NCBI GenBank assembly: GCA_013335845.1
Contig: JAAXUU010000070.1
Coordinates: 1 to 6,828 of the forward strand
Origin: Actinomycetota bacterium
GTDB lineage: Bacteria > Actinomycetota > Coriobacteriia > Coriobacteriales > RUG844
Direction: 5' to 3'
Length of the DNA stretch: 6,828 nucleotides
Below the pieces are notes generated by a model, which was not told where the DNA came from, did not search any database, and was given only the letters and a program-made list of their open reading frames with translations. Positions 6,074-6,828 of this stretch are shown here, piece by piece (within the stretch, counting starts at the first letter, position 1; each line of letters starts with the position of its first letter). The position numbers were made by a program, and so were the translations under genes.

Positions 6074-6814
6074 TTGGAACTCGCATTAGATACATATATA
6101 ACTGATGACTACGATCCGCTTGCGGAATCTGAACTCATCGAGGTGGACGGGGAAGAAGAAAAAGAAGCTTGGGAATATATCGGAGAGTTGGAGAAGCCGA
6201 TAGAAGGTGCGATATCCTATTCCGATCCGGATCTCACTCCCAAAGAAAAAATGGATCAACTCATCGTCGGCCTGCCGGGGCGGCGCAAAGTCCTGCTGTC
6301 GTTCATCGACTTCTGCCGTGAACCGAAATTGGTTTCGGAATGCGATGGGAAAATCGATGAGCTTCAAGCCCACAACCATTCGGTCTACACTCCCGTTGTC
6401 ATTCGTCAGATGCTCGAACTTGCAGGAGCGATCGAGTACATCCAAGGAAAGGCTATCGAGGGTGAAGAAGGCAACGACGACGGACAATATCTCACGGTAG
6501 CCAAACGCGAAGAAGGCGCTTGGGTTGCTACGGTTGATGGTATCGCCTACGCGGACGCCTGCATTCCGTCGAAGGAACTCGAAGCACTTCTGGATAAAGA
6601 GCCCGAGTATTTGGACGTCTATAAACTCATTCTGCAGTATTGCGCGGAGGAACCCCGCGACAAGCAATCCTTGGATCTGTTGATCGACGCAGAGGCGAGG
6701 TGCCAGGCGCCAAGACGTTTCTCTGGATATTTCGTCGACCGTCTTGAGAAATGCGAAGCGATGGAATGGGACGGACTATGGAAAACGACCAACATCGGTC
6801 AAAGCGTTTTGTGA
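6074..6814 (+). CDS. Unrecognised acidic protein with internal duplication
   Basis: I do not recognise this 246-residue protein and assign no function. It looks soluble: no signal peptide or membrane segment. Residues 1-55 are very acidic (for example EVDGEEEKEAWE, 23-34). Two segments resemble each other: P56 to Y122 and P165 to W232. Over their first 26 residues they align without a gap, sharing P56/P165, L63/L172, P68/P177, V73/V182 and C81/C190, and both end in a helix followed by GAIEY or EAMEW. Their helix pattern with a closing strand-like turn would suit winged-helix or similar small helical domains, which is inference. Between them lies a strand-rich part (YLTVAKREEGAWVATVDGIAYA, about 139-160). 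It starts with TTG after a strong ribosome site. The long structured gap before it suggests its own promoter. A ribosome site right after its stop suggests a cotranscribed next gene. A link to nitrogen fixation is not shown. Confidence 0.75.
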   Translation: MELALDTYITDDYDPLAESELIEVDGEEEKEAWEYIGELEKPIEGAISYSDPDLTPKEKMDQLIVGLPGRRKVLLSFIDFCREPKLVSECDGKIDELQAHNHSVYTPVVIRQMLELAGAIEYIQGKAIEGEEGNDDGQYLTVAKREEGAWVATVDGIAYADACIPSKELEALLDKEPEYLDVYKLILQYCAEEPRDKQSLDLLIDAEARCQAPRRFSGYFVDRLEKCEAMEWDGLWKTTNIGQSVL

Positions 6815-6817
6815 AGT

Positions 6818-6828
6818 AAGGGGAGATG
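6818..6828 (+). promoter_or_regulatory. Ribosome site and possible start of the next gene at the right edge
   Basis: AAGGGGAG (6818-6825) follows the preceding stop by three bases and is directly followed by ATG at the last three bases. The spacing to that ATG is too short to be ideal, so the real start may lie just beyond the window. Either way, a tightly linked downstream gene on the same strand is likely. Confidence 0.5.

Noticed and set aside
6086..6667. 193-residue open frame on the minus strand opposite the unknown gene
   Set aside because: The plus-strand frame has a strong ribosome site, an internal repeat and conserved-looking domains; the minus frame is rich in F/R runs typical of an antisense shadow of an acidic protein.

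Overview
The window is part of a nitrogen-fixation (nif) cofactor-assembly locus. It probably comes from an anaerobic Gram-positive bacterium of moderate GC content. A fused NifN-NifB protein is known from clostridia such as Clostridium pasteurianum. A cytosolic PdtaS/EutW-type histidine kinase paired with an ANTAR response regulator is typical of Actinobacteria and Clostridia. GTG/TTG starts, strong purine-rich ribosome sites and codon use would suit a coriobacterium-like actinobacterium or a higher-GC clostridium. This placement is an inference and is weak.

Layout, all genes on the + strand: (1) positions 2-2401, the 3' part of a nifN-nifB gene whose product carries a third, NifX-like domain at its C terminus. 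It enters from the left edge, so the first part of NifN is outside the window. (2) 2402-2545, a gap with a long near-perfect hairpin. (3) 2546-3961, a soluble sensor histidine kinase. (4) 3958-4527, an ANTAR-domain response regulator whose start overlaps the kinase stop by four bases. (5) 4556-5782, nifV (homocitrate synthase), 28 bases after the regulator, with a possible hairpin over its ribosome site. (6) 5783-6073, a non-coding stretch with several hairpins and a palindrome. (7) 6074-6814, an unrecognised acidic 246-residue protein that appears to be built from an internal duplication, followed by a purine-rich ribosome site at the window edge that points to another gene just outside.

How the genes fit together: NifB makes the 8Fe-9S-C core (NifB-co) by radical-SAM chemistry. 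NifN, with NifE (not in the window), is the scaffold where it matures. The NifX-like tail belongs to a family that carries cofactor precursors. NifV supplies the homocitrate ligand of FeMo-co. Both ends of the cofactor pathway therefore flank a two-component pair whose output domain binds RNA rather than DNA. This suggests, but does not prove, that nif expression here is controlled by antitermination or another RNA-level event.

The most interesting points are the ANTAR pair embedded between two nif genes, the three-domain NifN-B-X fusion, the mutually exclusive hairpins before nifV, and the unknown duplicated-domain protein with its structured upstream region. I found no RNA genes, mobile elements, CRISPR arrays or clear intrinsic terminators with U-tracts.
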